Below, piece by piece: positions 1 to 11,839 of a stretch of DNA of 64,000 nucleotides. Source of the DNA: Erysipelotrichaceae bacterium (lineage in GTDB: Bacteria > Bacillota_I > Bacilli_A > ML615J-28 > CAG-313); assembly GCA_015059015.1 (NCBI GenBank), contig SVBG01000003.1, positions 186,001 to 250,000 on the forward strand, in the 5' to 3' direction. The translations under genes and the position numbers were made by a program. How positions within the stretch are numbered: the first letter of the stretch is position 1; each line of letters begins with the position of its first letter. The notes below the pieces were generated by a model. That model searched no databases and had not been told where the DNA came from. It worked only from the letters and a program-made list of their open reading frames with translations.

Positions 1-18
1 AGTGTAATCCTTTTTATT

Positions 19-2482
19 TTATATTAAATCATTATCATTTCTTGAGATAACAATTCTTTCTGGTTTCATCTTATCATCATTAACAAAACGCTTACCATTA
101 TCAGCAATTGCAATTCTTAATACTGTGTAATCAATATCAACTTTACCTTCATTACAGAAAATCCAACAGCCAAGACTAGCTTTTGCGTTAACACCATGAA
201 TTACATCCATATGAATTGCACTATGCATATTAGATTTAACAACCTTCAAGTACATCTTACCAACATGATTTTTTTTACCCTTAAGAATTTCATCTGGTCT
301 CATACGTTTAATATTACCTCTATTTGTAAGGAGTAAGATAATATCTTTTTCAGAAACATACTTAGCACCGACAACAAAGTCTTTAGGACGACTCTTAAGT
401 TCAATTGATTTAACACCAAATGAAGATGGTTCAATAATACTAATTTCTTTAGCATCATAACGATTCATATAACCATCATGAGTTGCAACAACTACTTCTG
501 AATCTTCACCTGTAATAACGTCAACACTTACAACTTCATCACCTTCACGAAGTTTAGTAGCCATTAATGTCTTAGAATAACGATTAACTTTTAGACTTGA
601 TAGTTTCATACGTTTAATTAAACCACTCTTAGTAGCAAGTAATACATATTTTTCTTCTTCAAAGTCTGAAACTGGGAATGAGAAAATTACTTTTTCATTA
701 GGTTCCATTGATATTAATGTACTTACATGATATCCTAAATCTTTATGTTTAGATTCTGGAATCTTGTGAATTGGTAAGAAAATATAATTACCTAAATTAG
801 TAAATTGAAGTAATACATCAACCGTTGTAACTGAATAAATATCTGTTAATACATCTCCATCTTTTAGTTTAGTTTGCTCTCCTTCACCAAGTGTACCAAA
901 TGCACGCATTGAAATACGTTTTAAATAACCATCATGAGTAATTAATAACATTACATCTTCTTTAGTAATTACATCTTCAGTCTTAACTTCTAAATCAGAA
1001 ATCTCATCTTCAATTTGTGTTAAACGAGGAGTATCAATAATTTCTTTAGTATGTAATAATTCTTCAATAATTGCGTTATTTAAAGCACTATTACTTGATA
1101 AAATAGATTTTAATTTTCTAACTTCTTGGTCTAATTCTTTAGATTCTTGTTTTAATGCAAAAATATCTGTATTAGTTAAACGATATAATTGTAACATAAC
1201 AATAGCTTCAGCTTGAATTTCTGTAAATCCATATTTAGAAATAATGTTTTCTTTAGCATCAGCTTTATTTTTAGAATTTTTAATTGTTGTAATAACAGCA
1301 TCTAAAATAGATACCATTGCAATTAAACCCGCAACAATCTCTTGACGTTTTAAAGCACGTTCTAGATCATAATTACATTTGTTACGCATTACTTCTTTTT
1401 GATGATCAATATAAGCATCAATAAAATCCATTAACCCCATATAACATGGTTTACCTCTTACAATTGCAACCATATTAAAGTTATAATTAATTTGAAGCTC
1501 AGTAGCTTTAAATAAGAAATTAAGTATTGTTTCAGGATTAACATCACGACGTACATCAATAACAATACGTAAACCACTTCTATCAGTTTCATCACGAATC
1601 ATCTTAACGCCATCAACATTTTTCAACTGAATTTGATTACTCATTTTTTGTAACAAACTAGCTTTATTAACTTCATATGGAATTTCTGTAATAATAATTC
1701 TTGGATCTACTTTAGATGTATCAATAAAAGTTTTTGCTTTTAAAATTACTTTACCACGACCTGTAGTATAAGCTTGTTTTAGACCTTCAATACCTTGCAT
1801 AATCCCACCAGTAGGAAAATCAGGTCCCTTTACAATTTCAAGTAATTCTTCTAATGTACATTTACGGTTTTTCATACGATAAATTACCGCATCAATACAT
1901 TCACCTGGATTATGTGGTGGAATTTCTGTTGCATACCCTGCAGAAATACCATTAGCACCATTTACTAAAAGGTTAGGAAATTTAGCAGGAAGTACAATAG
2001 GTTCTAACTCTTCATCGTCAAAGTTAGGTACTAATCCCACAGTATGCTTATTAATATCTTCAAGTAACATTTCAGAGTTTTTACTCATTCTTGCTTCAGT
2101 ATAACGCATTGCAGCAGCTGGGTCACCATCAATACTACCATTATTTCCGTGCATATCAATAAGAGGAAGTCTAACCTTAAAATCTTGACTCATTCTAACC
2201 ATCGCATCATATACTGCAACATCACCATGTGGATGATACTTACCAATAACGTCACCAACAATACGAGCGCTTTTCTTAAAAGGTTTATTAGAATAAAGAC
2301 CTAGTTTGTACATTGCAAAAAGAATTCTTCTTTGAACAGGTTTCAATCCATCTCTTGCATCAGGTAAAGCACGATCTTGAATAACATATTTAGAGAATCT
2401 TCCGAATCTATCACCCATGATATTTTCAAAATTCTCTTGTATAATGTTCTCTTCAATAAAATCTGTTATTTTTTTAGATACC

Positions 2483-2490
<8 letters not shown>
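19..2490 (-). CDS. parC: DNA topoisomerase IV subunit A (ParC)
   Basis: Breakage-reunion subunit of topoisomerase IV, which decatenates daughter chromosomes with ParE. The 823-residue protein has the GyrA/ParC fold: the winged-helix segment with KYHPHGD near residues 84-90, the catalytic tyrosine in [10 protein letters not shown] (Y130), a coiled-coil arm, and a C-terminal beta-pinwheel with repeats such as [10 protein letters not shown] see no GyrA box (QRRGGKG type) in the pinwheel, and the gene directly follows parE, so ParC rather than GyrA. Its ATG overlaps the parE stop by 8 bases (ATGAGTAA), so the two are translationally coupled. The quinolone-contact positions differ from the usual Ser/Glu: HPHGD is followed by V91, and D95 replaces Glu. 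The gene ends 18 bases from the window edge, and its terminator is not visible. Confidence 0.95.
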
Positions 2491-4477
<1,987 letters not shown>

Positions 4478-4511
4478 TTTATAAACCTCCAATAATATCC
4501 TAATTATTTTT

Positions 4512-4540
4512 ATTGTATCATAAATCATTTTTTTTTGCAA
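4512..4540 (-). promoter_or_regulatory. parE-parC promoter
   Basis: On the minus strand TTGCAA is followed by a 17-base spacer and TACAAT. It lies about 35 bases upstream of the parE ATG at 4477 and inside the longer open frame, which supports the shorter ParE start. Confidence 0.75.
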
Positions 4541-4740
4541 GCAAAAAGAAAAAAATATAACTAAACCCTATATAAAACACATAAAATATTACTTTTAATA
4601 TTAAAAAATATTGTCAAAAATAGTATGAAAATATCAAAAATTAATTTAATAAAATTTATAATCACTTTACTACTAATTTATATTAAAATATTATATAATA
4701 ATATAAAGTATATTTATAAATTGAAAGAGGATCATATAAA

Positions 4741-5460
4741 ATGGATGGTTTATTTATACAAATAATATTTTTAATAGTTTCATATCTGTTAGGCTCAATC
4801 CCTTGGGCCTTAATAATCGGTAAAATCGTAAAAGGGATTGACATAAGAGAACACGGAAGCAAAAATATGGGTGCAACAAATGCATTTAGAGTCCTAGGTT
4901 TTAAATATGGTTTATTAGTATTTGCGCTTGATGCATTAAAAGGTGGTATAATTCTATTTATCATGAAACACAACTTCTTTAACTTTGATTTAGGAGATTT
5001 TGTAATTCATCCCCTTGCATATGGAGCTTGTGCATTCCTTGGTCACCTATTCCCAATCTTCGCAAAATTTAAAGGTGGTAAAGGTATGGCAACTGCATCA
5101 GGAATTGTACTATTCTATCATCCTATCGCATTTGCATTTGGACTTCTTACATTCCTATTAGTCATCATTACAACAAGATTTGTATCATTGTCATCTTGTG
5201 TAACAGCAATTGCAGTATTAATTACTTCTTTCTTTTATAAAGATAATTATTATATCACAATTGGTGATATTACAATTACATATTTTAGTATAATTTTAAT
5301 ATTTATTTGTACATTTTTAATTGTAAAACATATTCCAAACTTTAAAAGAATACTAACACACACCGAAACTAAAATTAATTTTAAAGCTATTAATGATCCA
5401 AAAGAAAAAGCCTTTCTTACCGAAGATGAAGAAAAAGAAATAATAAACAAAACAAAGTAG
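4741..5460 (+). CDS. plsY: Acyl-phosphate glycerol-3-phosphate acyltransferase PlsY
   Basis: Integral membrane enzyme that transfers the acyl group from acyl-phosphate to glycerol-3-phosphate, the first step of phospholipid synthesis. The family motifs are present: YLLGSIPWALIIGK near the N-terminus, EHGSKNMGATNAFRVLG near residues 38-54, and KFKGGKGMATASG near residues 109-121. Several hydrophobic segments follow, and the tail is acidic/basic and longer than usual (about 240 residues in all). A GAAAGAGG ribosome site precedes the ATG. It is transcribed divergently from parE-parC; in Bacillus the same three genes are adjacent. It ends in a long bidirectional terminator shared with yneF. Confidence 0.95.
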   Translation: MDGLFIQIIFLIVSYLLGSIPWALIIGKIVKGIDIREHGSKNMGATNAFRVLGFKYGLLVFALDALKGGIILFIMKHNFFNFDLGDFVIHPLAYGACAFLGHLFPIFAKFKGGKGMATASGIVLFYHPIAFAFGLLTFLLVIITTRFVSLSSCVTAIAVLITSFFYKDNYYITIGDITITYFSIILIFICTFLIVKHIPNFKRILTHTETKINFKAINDPKEKAFLTEDEEKEIINKTK

Positions 5461-5480
5461 AGTCACCTCTACTTTGTTTT
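5449..5480. terminator. Bidirectional terminator between plsY and yneF
   Basis: A perfect 14-bp stem (AAAACAAAGTAGAG paired with its complement) with loop TCAC. The stem ends supply A and T runs on both strands. It overlaps the plsY stop and serves the convergent genes plsY and yneF. Confidence 0.85.
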
Positions 5481-5488
5481 ATTTATAC

Positions 5489-5704
5489 TTATCTATATTT
5501 GTTCATTTCTTCAAGAACTCTTGTAATATCACGTTCTGAAGGTTTACGTCCCATTTGACGGAACATTGCTCTAATCATATCACGATTAATTGGTGGATTC
5601 TTTTCTAATTGTTTTTGGAAAACATTTTTAATTACAAAGAAACCAACAACAAAACCAACTGCTAAGCAAACAACACCAATAATTAATCCTACCCACCAAG
5701 GCAT
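5489..5704 (-). CDS. yneF: YneF family small membrane protein
   Basis: A 71-residue protein with one N-terminal membrane helix (WVGLIIGVVCLAVGFVVGFF) and a basic cytosolic tail. The tail carries the family signature PPINRDMIRAMFRQMGRKPSE (near residues 37-57). It matches the UPF0154/YneF family, common in Bacillota, with no established biochemical role. In Bacillus yneF also lies in the same chromosomal neighbourhood as plsY-parE-parC, which supports orthology. Confidence 0.88.
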   Translation of the reverse strand: MPWWVGLIIGVVCLAVGFVVGFFVIKNVFQKQLEKNPPINRDMIRAMFRQMGRKPSERDITRVLEEMNKYR

Positions 5705-5806
5705 ATTATATCTCTCCTTTTATATTTTTTTATTAATTTAATTATATCATATTTAAAAAATTTATTCAATAAATTAACCAATAATAAATTAAAAATATCT
5801 AAATAC

Positions 5807-5835
5807 TTGATACAATTAAATTTTTATTGTATACT
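5807..5835 (+). promoter_or_regulatory. Ferredoxin promoter
   Basis: TTGATA, a 17-base spacer and TATACT, placed 35 bases upstream of the ferredoxin ATG. It overlaps an upstream in-frame ATG, so the ferredoxin starts at 5870. Confidence 0.8.
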
Positions 5836-5869
5836 TTTATTGTTAATTTTTGACACGGAGGTAAATATT

Positions 5870-6037
5870 ATGCCAAGAAAAATTACTGATGCATGCGTAG
5901 CTTGTGGTGCTTGCGCAGCTGAATGTCCAGTTGAATGTATTCATGAAGGCGATATCTATGCTATTGATGCTGATCAATGTGTAGATTGTGGTGCTTGTGA
6001 ATCTGCATGTCCAATGGGCGCAATCGTTGAAGAATAA
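5870..6037 (+). CDS. Small 2[4Fe-4S] ferredoxin
   Basis: A 55-residue clostridial-type ferredoxin that carries electrons between cytosolic oxidoreductases. Two CxxCxxCxxxCP clusters are visible: CVACGACAAECP and CVDCGACESACP. Together they give the eight ligands for two [4Fe-4S] centres; one extra cysteine lies after the first cluster (PVECI). The start MPRKITDAC is preceded by CGGAGG. The gene is monocistronic, with its own strong promoter and terminator. It is a plausible electron donor or acceptor for the RnfC/RnfD proteins at 14.7-17.2 kb; that link is inference. Confidence 0.95.
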   Translation: MPRKITDACVACGACAAECPVECIHEGDIYAIDADQCVDCGACESACPMGAIVEE

Positions 6038-6058
6038 TATTATTCTAGAAAAAAAGCA

Positions 6059-6090
6059 AGTCTATTTCTTATGAAATAGACTCTTTTTTT
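6059..6090. terminator. Bidirectional terminator, ferredoxin / cyuA
   Basis: A perfect 10-bp stem AGTCTATTTC/GAAATAGACT with loop TTAT. It is followed by CTTTTTTT on the plus strand and by a T run on the minus strand. It lies between convergent genes. Confidence 0.85.
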
Positions 6091-7366
6091 ATTTTTTTAT
6101 CATAATTTCGATAATCTCTTTATCAGTTTCACACATTCCAACACGCGCAAGTGATCCAATAGCTTTAATAGTATTTTCAACACCTTTTTTAACTATTCCA
6201 TCACCACTAACAAACTGGTTACCATCTTTAAACATATAATATCCAAGTATTCCTGCTTCAACACTTGATGCAATTTTAGCAGCACAAGATGATTTAGCAC
6301 CATCACAAACAACACCACTTATTATAGCAAGTGAATTTACAATTGTATGAGCAATTTCTCTAAACTTTCCACCTTCTAAATATGCAACACCAGCACCGCA
6401 TCCTGCCCCTGCAATTACAACGCCACAAAAAGCAGATAGTTTACCAATACTATGTTTAATGTGAATTGTACATAAATTAGAAACAACTAGTGCTCGGTAT
6501 AATAAATCCAATGAACAGTTTTGTTCTTTTGAAAAGATAATAACAGGTACACTTGCAGTGATACCTTGATTACCACTTCCGCTATTAATTACAACAGGCA
6601 TATCACAACCATTCATTCTCGCATCACTTCCTGCTGCTGCATATGCTTTCATTTTATCAATTACAGAACCTTTACTATACTTTAATATCGTTTTACCAAT
6701 ATTAGCTCCATAATTATTAGTTACACCTTCTTCTGCAATAGCCATATTATATTTAATTTGAAGATCTAATTTATCTTTAACATCATCTATATCAACGATA
6801 TCAGCAAATTTAATAATATCTTCGATATTTAAAACTGAGTGATCAAGTTCTACTTTTTTTAAAACTACTTCTTTATCACTTTCAAATATAACTTTATTAT
6901 TTTTTTCAATTAATACAACATTAGTATGAGCGTCTTCAATAATTACTTTTGCATAATCGTTATTATAATAACCAATAATTTCAATATATAAAGTATGATC
7001 ATTTTCAGCATGATTAATTGAAATATCAGTATTTTTAATAAAATCAGGAATTAATAAAGCATCAGATTCTTTAACATTTGCGATAACTTCTAATTTTTTA
7101 GAAGCAACTCCTGCAATAATCCCTACTGCACATGCAGTATCAATACCACATAAACCAAGCGTATTAGGAACTGTAACACTTTTAACATTTTTAATAATAT
7201 TACCACTGACATTAATAATAACTTTAGTTGGAATATTACCTAGTGTATCTTTTACAAGTGCACCACAATATGCAATTGCAATTGGTTCAGTACATCCCAT
7301 TGCTGGAACTAATTCTTCGTTTAGTATACGAACATAATTTTGATATTTATTTTGATCAAATTCCAT
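6089..7366 (-). CDS. cyuA: L-cysteine desulfidase / CyuA family protein
   Basis: Predicted oxygen-sensitive [4Fe-4S] enzyme of the UPF0597/CyuA family (serine dehydratase-like), which breaks L-cysteine into pyruvate, ammonia and sulfide. The 425-residue length is typical. Visible hallmarks are MGCTEPIAIAYCGAL near residues 23-37, a glycine-rich GSGNQGITASVP, and GAGCGAGVAYLEGG followed by CDGAKSSCAAKIASS near the C-terminus; these contain the conserved cysteines expected to hold the cluster. It lies just downstream of nif3 (12 bases), probably in the same transcript, and ends in the terminator shared with the ferredoxin. The precise substrate (cysteine or another amino acid) is inferred from family. 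Confidence 0.85.
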   Translation of the reverse strand: MEFDQNKYQNYVRILNEELVPAMGCTEPIAIAYCGALVKDTLGNIPTKVIINVSGNIIKNVKSVTVPNTLGLCGIDTACAVGIIAGVASKKLEVIANVKESDALLIPDFIKNTDISINHAENDHTLYIEIIGYYNNDYAKVIIEDAHTNVVLIEKNNKVIFESDKEVVLKKVELDHSVLNIEDIIKFADIVDIDDVKDKLDLQIKYNMAIAEEGVTNNYGANIGKTILKYSKGSVIDKMKAYAAAGSDARMNGCDMPVVINSGSGNQGITASVPVIIFSKEQNCSLDLLYRALVVSNLCTIHIKHSIGKLSAFCGVVIAGAGCGAGVAYLEGGKFREIAHTIVNSLAIISGVVCDGAKSSCAAKIASSVEAGILGYYMFKDGNQFVSGDGIVKKGVENTIKAIGSLARVGMCETDKEIIEIMIKK

Positions 7367-7378
7367 AGTATCCTCTAA

Positions 7379-8158
7379 TTATAGACATTTAAAAGGATTT
7401 ACATCTTTTTCACTAAGAATAAATTCAATATCCTTAAATTCTTCGGTTAAGATATTTTTAATATATTCTTTAAATAATGCTTCAACACTATGACTAACTT
7501 CTATTATTCCCATGTTATATTCAATAGCATCAATAGCATTATTTTGTTTAACTTCACCAGTAATAATACAATCACAACCTAATTTCTTTGCAGCAACTGC
7601 ATAACTACCACCAGAGCCACCTAATATTGCAACTTTTTTAATTTGTTTATCTAAGTCACCAACAACTCTAATTCCTTCTTCATTAAATGTTTCTTTAACA
7701 AAATAAGCAAATTCTGCAAGACTACATTTATCTATCTCACCGATGCGCATATAAGATTCACTAGTTGGAATTTCTGGAATAGAATAAACGTTTTTAAGTC
7801 CTAATAAATTTGCTAAATGATCATTCATGCCATTAATTGCACAATCAAAATTAGTATGCATTGCAAAAATGTTAAGTTCATTTTTAAATACTTTTAACAT
7901 CTTCTTACCTAGTGGACTATTATAATCTAGATTAATAATTGGACTAAATAAAAAAGGATGATGACAAAGTAATAGATCACAATTTTTTTCAATTGCTTCA
8001 TCAACTACTGCACTTGTTCCATCAAGTGCAATCATTACTTTTTTTACTTCTTTTGACATTGATCCAAATTGTAATCCAACTTTACCATAGTCAAATGAAC
8101 TAGCAAGTTCTAATGGATATTTAACTAATAAATAATCGACAATTTCTTTTACTTTCAT
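7379..8158 (-). CDS. Nif3-like dinuclear metal centre protein
   Basis: A 259-residue protein of the NIF3/YqfO/YbgI family, with a two-metal site of unsettled function. Metal-ligand segments are visible: LLCHHPFLF near residues 64-72, HTNFDCAINGMNDHLA near 100-115, and VSHSVEALFKEY near the C-terminus. Bacillus YqfO carries a PII-like insertion and is about 370 residues; that insertion is absent here, so this is the short form. The gene overlaps trmK by 4 bases (ATGA), the same pairing as trmK-yqfO in Bacillus. Confidence 0.9.
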   Translation of the reverse strand: MKVKEIVDYLLVKYPLELASSFDYGKVGLQFGSMSKEVKKVMIALDGTSAVVDEAIEKNCDLLLCHHPFLFSPIINLDYNSPLGKKMLKVFKNELNIFAMHTNFDCAINGMNDHLANLLGLKNVYSIPEIPTSESYMRIGEIDKCSLAEFAYFVKETFNEEGIRVVGDLDKQIKKVAILGGSGGSYAVAAKKLGCDCIITGEVKQNNAIDAIEYNMGIIEVSHSVEALFKEYIKNILTEEFKDIEFILSEKDVNPFKCL

Positions 8159-8808
8159 AATATTTCCTCAATCATTTTACAATATTTAACTAATTTATCT
8201 GGTATAATTTCTGATTTATTAATTATATTTTGATATTTATTATAAACATCAGTCCATTTTTTAATAAAAATAGGACTTTTTTCTTTTCTTAAAATCGGAC
8301 CAAATTCTATGTCAAAATTATTATATTTTATAATAGAATTAGTTTTCTTACATAAAATAAGTTCATAATATTTATTATTTTCTTTAACAATTTTTTCCGA
8401 TACAATTTCATATTTATTTAAGAATAAATACTTTCTTAAACTAGGAACTTTAGTATTAGCTTCTAAAATAAATTTAGCTACATTAGAAGATTTATGAGCC
8501 CCTTCTTCTAAGATATTAATAATCAACTCTCCACCCATTCCAAGAATTGCAACGCAATTTACTTTAGGATCAAGTTCTAATAAACCACTAGCAAGTGTAA
8601 ACTTAGTTTTATTACTATAATCGTACTTATTTAAATTATTTTTTGCAACATTCAATGGGCCTTCTTTATTATCAATTAATTGAACAAATGAAAGACCTTT
8701 TTTTAATGCTTCAATTGCTAAATACCCATGGTCACAACCAATATCAGCAAGTCTATCATTTACATCAACCCAATCTAGTGCAGCATTTAATCTTACTAAT
8801 GATCCCAT
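8155..8808 (-). CDS. trmK: tRNA (adenine22-N1)-methyltransferase TrmK
   Basis: SAM-dependent Rossmann-fold enzyme that methylates N1 of A22 in tRNA. The SAM motif DIGCDHGYLAIEAL is near residues 22-35, and AILGMGGELIINIL (near residues 88-101) is characteristic of the family. The length, 217 residues, is slightly shorter than Bacillus TrmK (about 235). It sits directly after the sigma factor gene and overlaps nif3, as in Bacillus. Its stop is TGA, which shows that TGA is a stop codon in this genome. Confidence 0.9.
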   Translation of the reverse strand: MGSLVRLNAALDWVDVNDRLADIGCDHGYLAIEALKKGLSFVQLIDNKEGPLNVAKNNLNKYDYSNKTKFTLASGLLELDPKVNCVAILGMGGELIINILEEGAHKSSNVAKFILEANTKVPSLRKYLFLNKYEIVSEKIVKENNKYYELILCKKTNSIIKYNNFDIEFGPILRKEKSPIFIKKWTDVYNKYQNIINKSEIIPDKLVKYCKMIEEIL

Positions 8809-8822
8809 AATTTATTCCTTTT

Positions 8823-9989
8823 CTATTTAATAATTTTTAATCTTGAGGGATGACGAAGTCTTCTTATTGCTTTTACTTCTAGTTGTCTAACACGCTCTCT
8901 AGTGATACCAAATTCCTTCGCAATATCTTCTAATGTATGAATAATATTGTCTTCTAATCCATAACGAAGTCTAATGATACGTTCTTCACGAGGAGTAAGT
9001 GTTTTTAACATTTTATCAATTTTATTTTTATACTCTAAATTTTCTAAATATGTACTTGGATTAACTGCTGTAATATCAGGAATAACATCAGATAAAAGTG
9101 TTTCTTCTTCATCATCAATGCTTATATCTAATGAAATAACATCTTGTGATGCTTGTAAAAGGAATTCAACTCTTTCTAGTGGCATATCTAAATATGCAGC
9201 TAATTCTTCATTGGTTGGTTCCTTTTGCAACATTTGCGTAAGTACAGTTCTTTCTTTCATTAACTTACTAACTGCTTCAGACATATGAACAGGAAGCCTT
9301 ACCATTCTACCCTTATCAGCAATAGCACGCGATATAGCTTGTCTAATCCACCATGTACCATATGTCGAAAATCTAAACCCACGTGATGGATCATATTTAT
9401 AAACAGCTTTAATTAACCCAATATTCCCTTCTTGAATTAAATCCATAAATGCAAGTCCTCGATTTAAGTATCTTTTTGCAATCGAAACGACTAATCTTAA
9501 ATTAGATTCAATCAAAAGTTGTCTTGCTTCAAGACCAATAAACGAAACCTTGCGTAATTCTTTTTTCTCTTCAGATGTCAATGACTTATTAGTAACTAAC
9601 TCTTTTTCAGCAACTGTACCTCTTTTTATTTCATTAGCACATTTAAGTTCTTGTTCATAAGAAAGCAGTGGAATTTTACCAATATCATTTAAATAAATTC
9701 TTATTAAATCATTGATATTTACATACTCATTAGTATTTAAATCTAACTCATCTAATACTTCATTTGAGTTTACACTAAGTAATTCTTCATCACTAGGCTC
9801 GACTTCATCAGTTAAATCACAAACGATTTCTATATTTTTAGATTCTAAATATTTTATAACATCATCAAATAAAATAGATCTATCTATTTCAAAAATTTCA
9901 CATATGTAACTTTCAGTAACATAGTGAAATTCATCATTAAAACTCAACAACTTATCAAGTTGTTCTTTGTATTTTCTTGTATCTAACAT
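8823..9989 (-). CDS. RpoD/SigA-type sigma-70 factor (paralogue 1)
   Basis: A 388-residue primary-type sigma factor. An N-terminal region 1.1-like domain is followed by region 1.2 (VNINDLIRIYLNDIGKIPLL), region 2 (SNLRLVVSIAKRYLNRGL, then TYGTWWIRQAISRAIADKGR for -10 recognition), region 3, and region 4 ending in HTLEDIAKEFGITRERVRQL for -35 recognition. It lies 17 bases after dnaG, the classical dnaG-rpoD arrangement, so by position it is the sigA orthologue. A second RpoD-like gene lies 3.4 kb away at 13378-14628. Region 2.4 reads AIS instead of the usual AIT, and ADKGR replaces ADQAR. Which paralogue is the housekeeping sigma cannot be settled from the sequence. Confidence 0.9.
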   Translation of the reverse strand: MLDTRKYKEQLDKLLSFNDEFHYVTESYICEIFEIDRSILFDDVIKYLESKNIEIVCDLTDEVEPSDEELLSVNSNEVLDELDLNTNEYVNINDLIRIYLNDIGKIPLLSYEQELKCANEIKRGTVAEKELVTNKSLTSEEKKELRKVSFIGLEARQLLIESNLRLVVSIAKRYLNRGLAFMDLIQEGNIGLIKAVYKYDPSRGFRFSTYGTWWIRQAISRAIADKGRMVRLPVHMSEAVSKLMKERTVLTQMLQKEPTNEELAAYLDMPLERVEFLLQASQDVISLDISIDDEEETLLSDVIPDITAVNPSTYLENLEYKNKIDKMLKTLTPREERIIRLRYGLEDNIIHTLEDIAKEFGITRERVRQLEVKAIRRLRHPSRLKIIK

Positions 9990-10006
9990 ACCCCTTTTAA
10001 TTCCTC

Positions 10007-11800
10007 CTATAAATTATTTTCGTCTTTTTTTGATTCAGTAAAATCTTTAATCGCAGATTCATCCCCTCTTATGACGCGATTTTTAATATTTCTTGTTTTT
10101 ACTTTTTTTATAAATTTAATAATTAGATTTAAACTTTGTTCAAAATCATCATCATTAGTTATATCAATAAATTTATCATTAATAATAGTTTCTACATATT
10201 CTTTAAATTGATTATCAGCACATAACACACTTATATTATGTGCAGCAAACTTAGAAGTATTTAACAATTTAGGATAAATTAACATTTCATTTTCAATAAC
10301 TTTAATTATAGAAAATTCTAAAACCAATCCACTACCTGCAAAAAAGTCTTGCGTGTAAGCTAAATATGTATTTAACTTATTATGGTTATAAATACAATGT
10401 TTAATTATAATTTGATAAGCTCTTCTAACTGCCTTAGTAATAGGAATTTCAGCTAATTGAACTGGTTTTACAGCTTTAACTTGATTAGAATTATTTACTA
10501 CTTCATTATTATCAAAACTTGACTTTTTACCGATAAAATCTTTTTTAAGGCTACTAACATCTATGCCTAAATCATTAGACATTTGATTTAAATAATAATC
10601 AATAATCGTTTCTTGGTTAATTTCACTTATAAACTCAAATACTGTATGTTTAAACTGTTCAACACTTGCAATATCATTTTTAATTACTTTATCATATGCA
10701 AGCTTATATAACCAATAATAAACAGGTTTAGCCTTGGAAATTAAATAAGCCTCTAATTGTTTAGCACCATATTCTTTAATATATTCATCAGGATCTTGAT
10801 TGTTTGGTAAAACAACTGCATCTGGAATAATATTATGACTAGAAAGCATTTTAGCAGAACGGCGCATTGCTTTAATACCAGCTTCATCACCATCAAAACA
10901 TAATACAATATTTTTTGTTACAGATAAAATACTTAAAATATGTTCTTTAGTAAGCGCTGTCCCCATAGTGGCAACACCATTTTTAATACCAGCACGATAA
11001 GCTGCAATAACATCCATAAAACCTTCAAATAAATAGATTTTATCAAGTTGTCTTGCAAATAGTGCAGCATTATGCATATTGTAAAGCACTTCACCTTTAT
11101 GGAACAAGATATTTTCGTTAGAATTTATATACTTAGCTTGATTACTTACTGTATAAATACGACCACTAAAACCTACTATTTTACCATTACTTGATGCAAG
11201 TGGAAACATTACACGAATTCTAAAAATATCATGAATTTTGTTACTCTCTCCTTGTTTTACAAGTCCTAATTCAATTAAATCAAGTTCCGAAACCCCTTTT
11301 TTAATTAAGAATTGATAAAGTCCATCACTTAAACTAGGAGCAAGACCAATTCTAAACTTTTCAATAATTTCATCACTTATTCCACGTTCATGTAAGTATT
11401 TTAATGCTTCAATACCTTCTTCACTATTCTTAAGATAAAAGCTATAAAACCTAGCAGCTTCATTCATAATGTTTTCTAAACGCTCTTGTTTTAAAGTTTC
11501 TTTAGAAGTATTAGCACTAATCTTTAAACCAATGCGCTCTGCAAGTTTAATTGTCGCTTGATCATACGAAATATTTTCATATTTTGCAACAAATGTAATA
11601 ACATTACCTTTAGTATTACAACTAAAACAATTAAACATTTTAACAGAATCACTTACACTCATTGAAGGATTCTTATCATCATGAAATGGACAAACGCCAA
11701 AATAACTATTACCTTTTCTAGTTAATGGTAAATATTCAGACACAACTTCAACAATGCTAAGATCTTGAATTATTTTATTTCTAATATTACCGGGAATCAT
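10007..11800 (-). CDS. dnaG: DNA primase DnaG
   Basis: Synthesises RNA primers at the replication fork. The 597-residue protein has the usual order: an N-terminal CHC2 zinc domain (CPFHDDKNPSMSV and CFSCNTKGNVITF, near residues 37-70), the catalytic core with GFSGR, the TOPRIM motif LFEGFMDVIAAYRAG, and the acidic FDGDEAGIKAM motif, then a helical C-terminal helicase-interaction domain. A strong AAGGAGGTG site precedes the ATG. It lies between glyS (39 bases) and a sigma-70 gene, as in the Bacillus macromolecular synthesis operon. Confidence 0.96.
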   Translation of the reverse strand: MIPGNIRNKIIQDLSIVEVVSEYLPLTRKGNSYFGVCPFHDDKNPSMSVSDSVKMFNCFSCNTKGNVITFVAKYENISYDQATIKLAERIGLKISANTSKETLKQERLENIMNEAARFYSFYLKNSEEGIEALKYLHERGISDEIIEKFRIGLAPSLSDGLYQFLIKKGVSELDLIELGLVKQGESNKIHDIFRIRVMFPLASSNGKIVGFSGRIYTVSNQAKYINSNENILFHKGEVLYNMHNAALFARQLDKIYLFEGFMDVIAAYRAGIKNGVATMGTALTKEHILSILSVTKNIVLCFDGDEAGIKAMRRSAKMLSSHNIIPDAVVLPNNQDPDEYIKEYGAKQLEAYLISKAKPVYYWLYKLAYDKVIKNDIASVEQFKHTVFEFISEINQETIIDYYLNQMSNDLGIDVSSLKKDFIGKKSSFDNNEVVNNSNQVKAVKPVQLAEIPITKAVRRAYQIIIKHCIYNHNKLNTYLAYTQDFFAGSGLVLEFSIIKVIENEMLIYPKLLNTSKFAAHNISVLCADNQFKEYVETIINDKFIDITNDDDFEQSLNLIIKFIKKVKTRNIKNRVIRGDESAIKDFTESKKDENNL

Positions 11801-11839
11801 TTGCCCACCTCCTTATCTTATATAATTCTTTAATTGTTA

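Noticed and set aside
8974-9288. Plus-strand open frame inside the sigma factor gene
   Set aside because: It is antisense to conserved sigma-70 sequence, without ribosome site or promoter. The same applies to frames at 4683-4973, 15354-15629, 30336-30611, 32364-32675 and 60045-60344.
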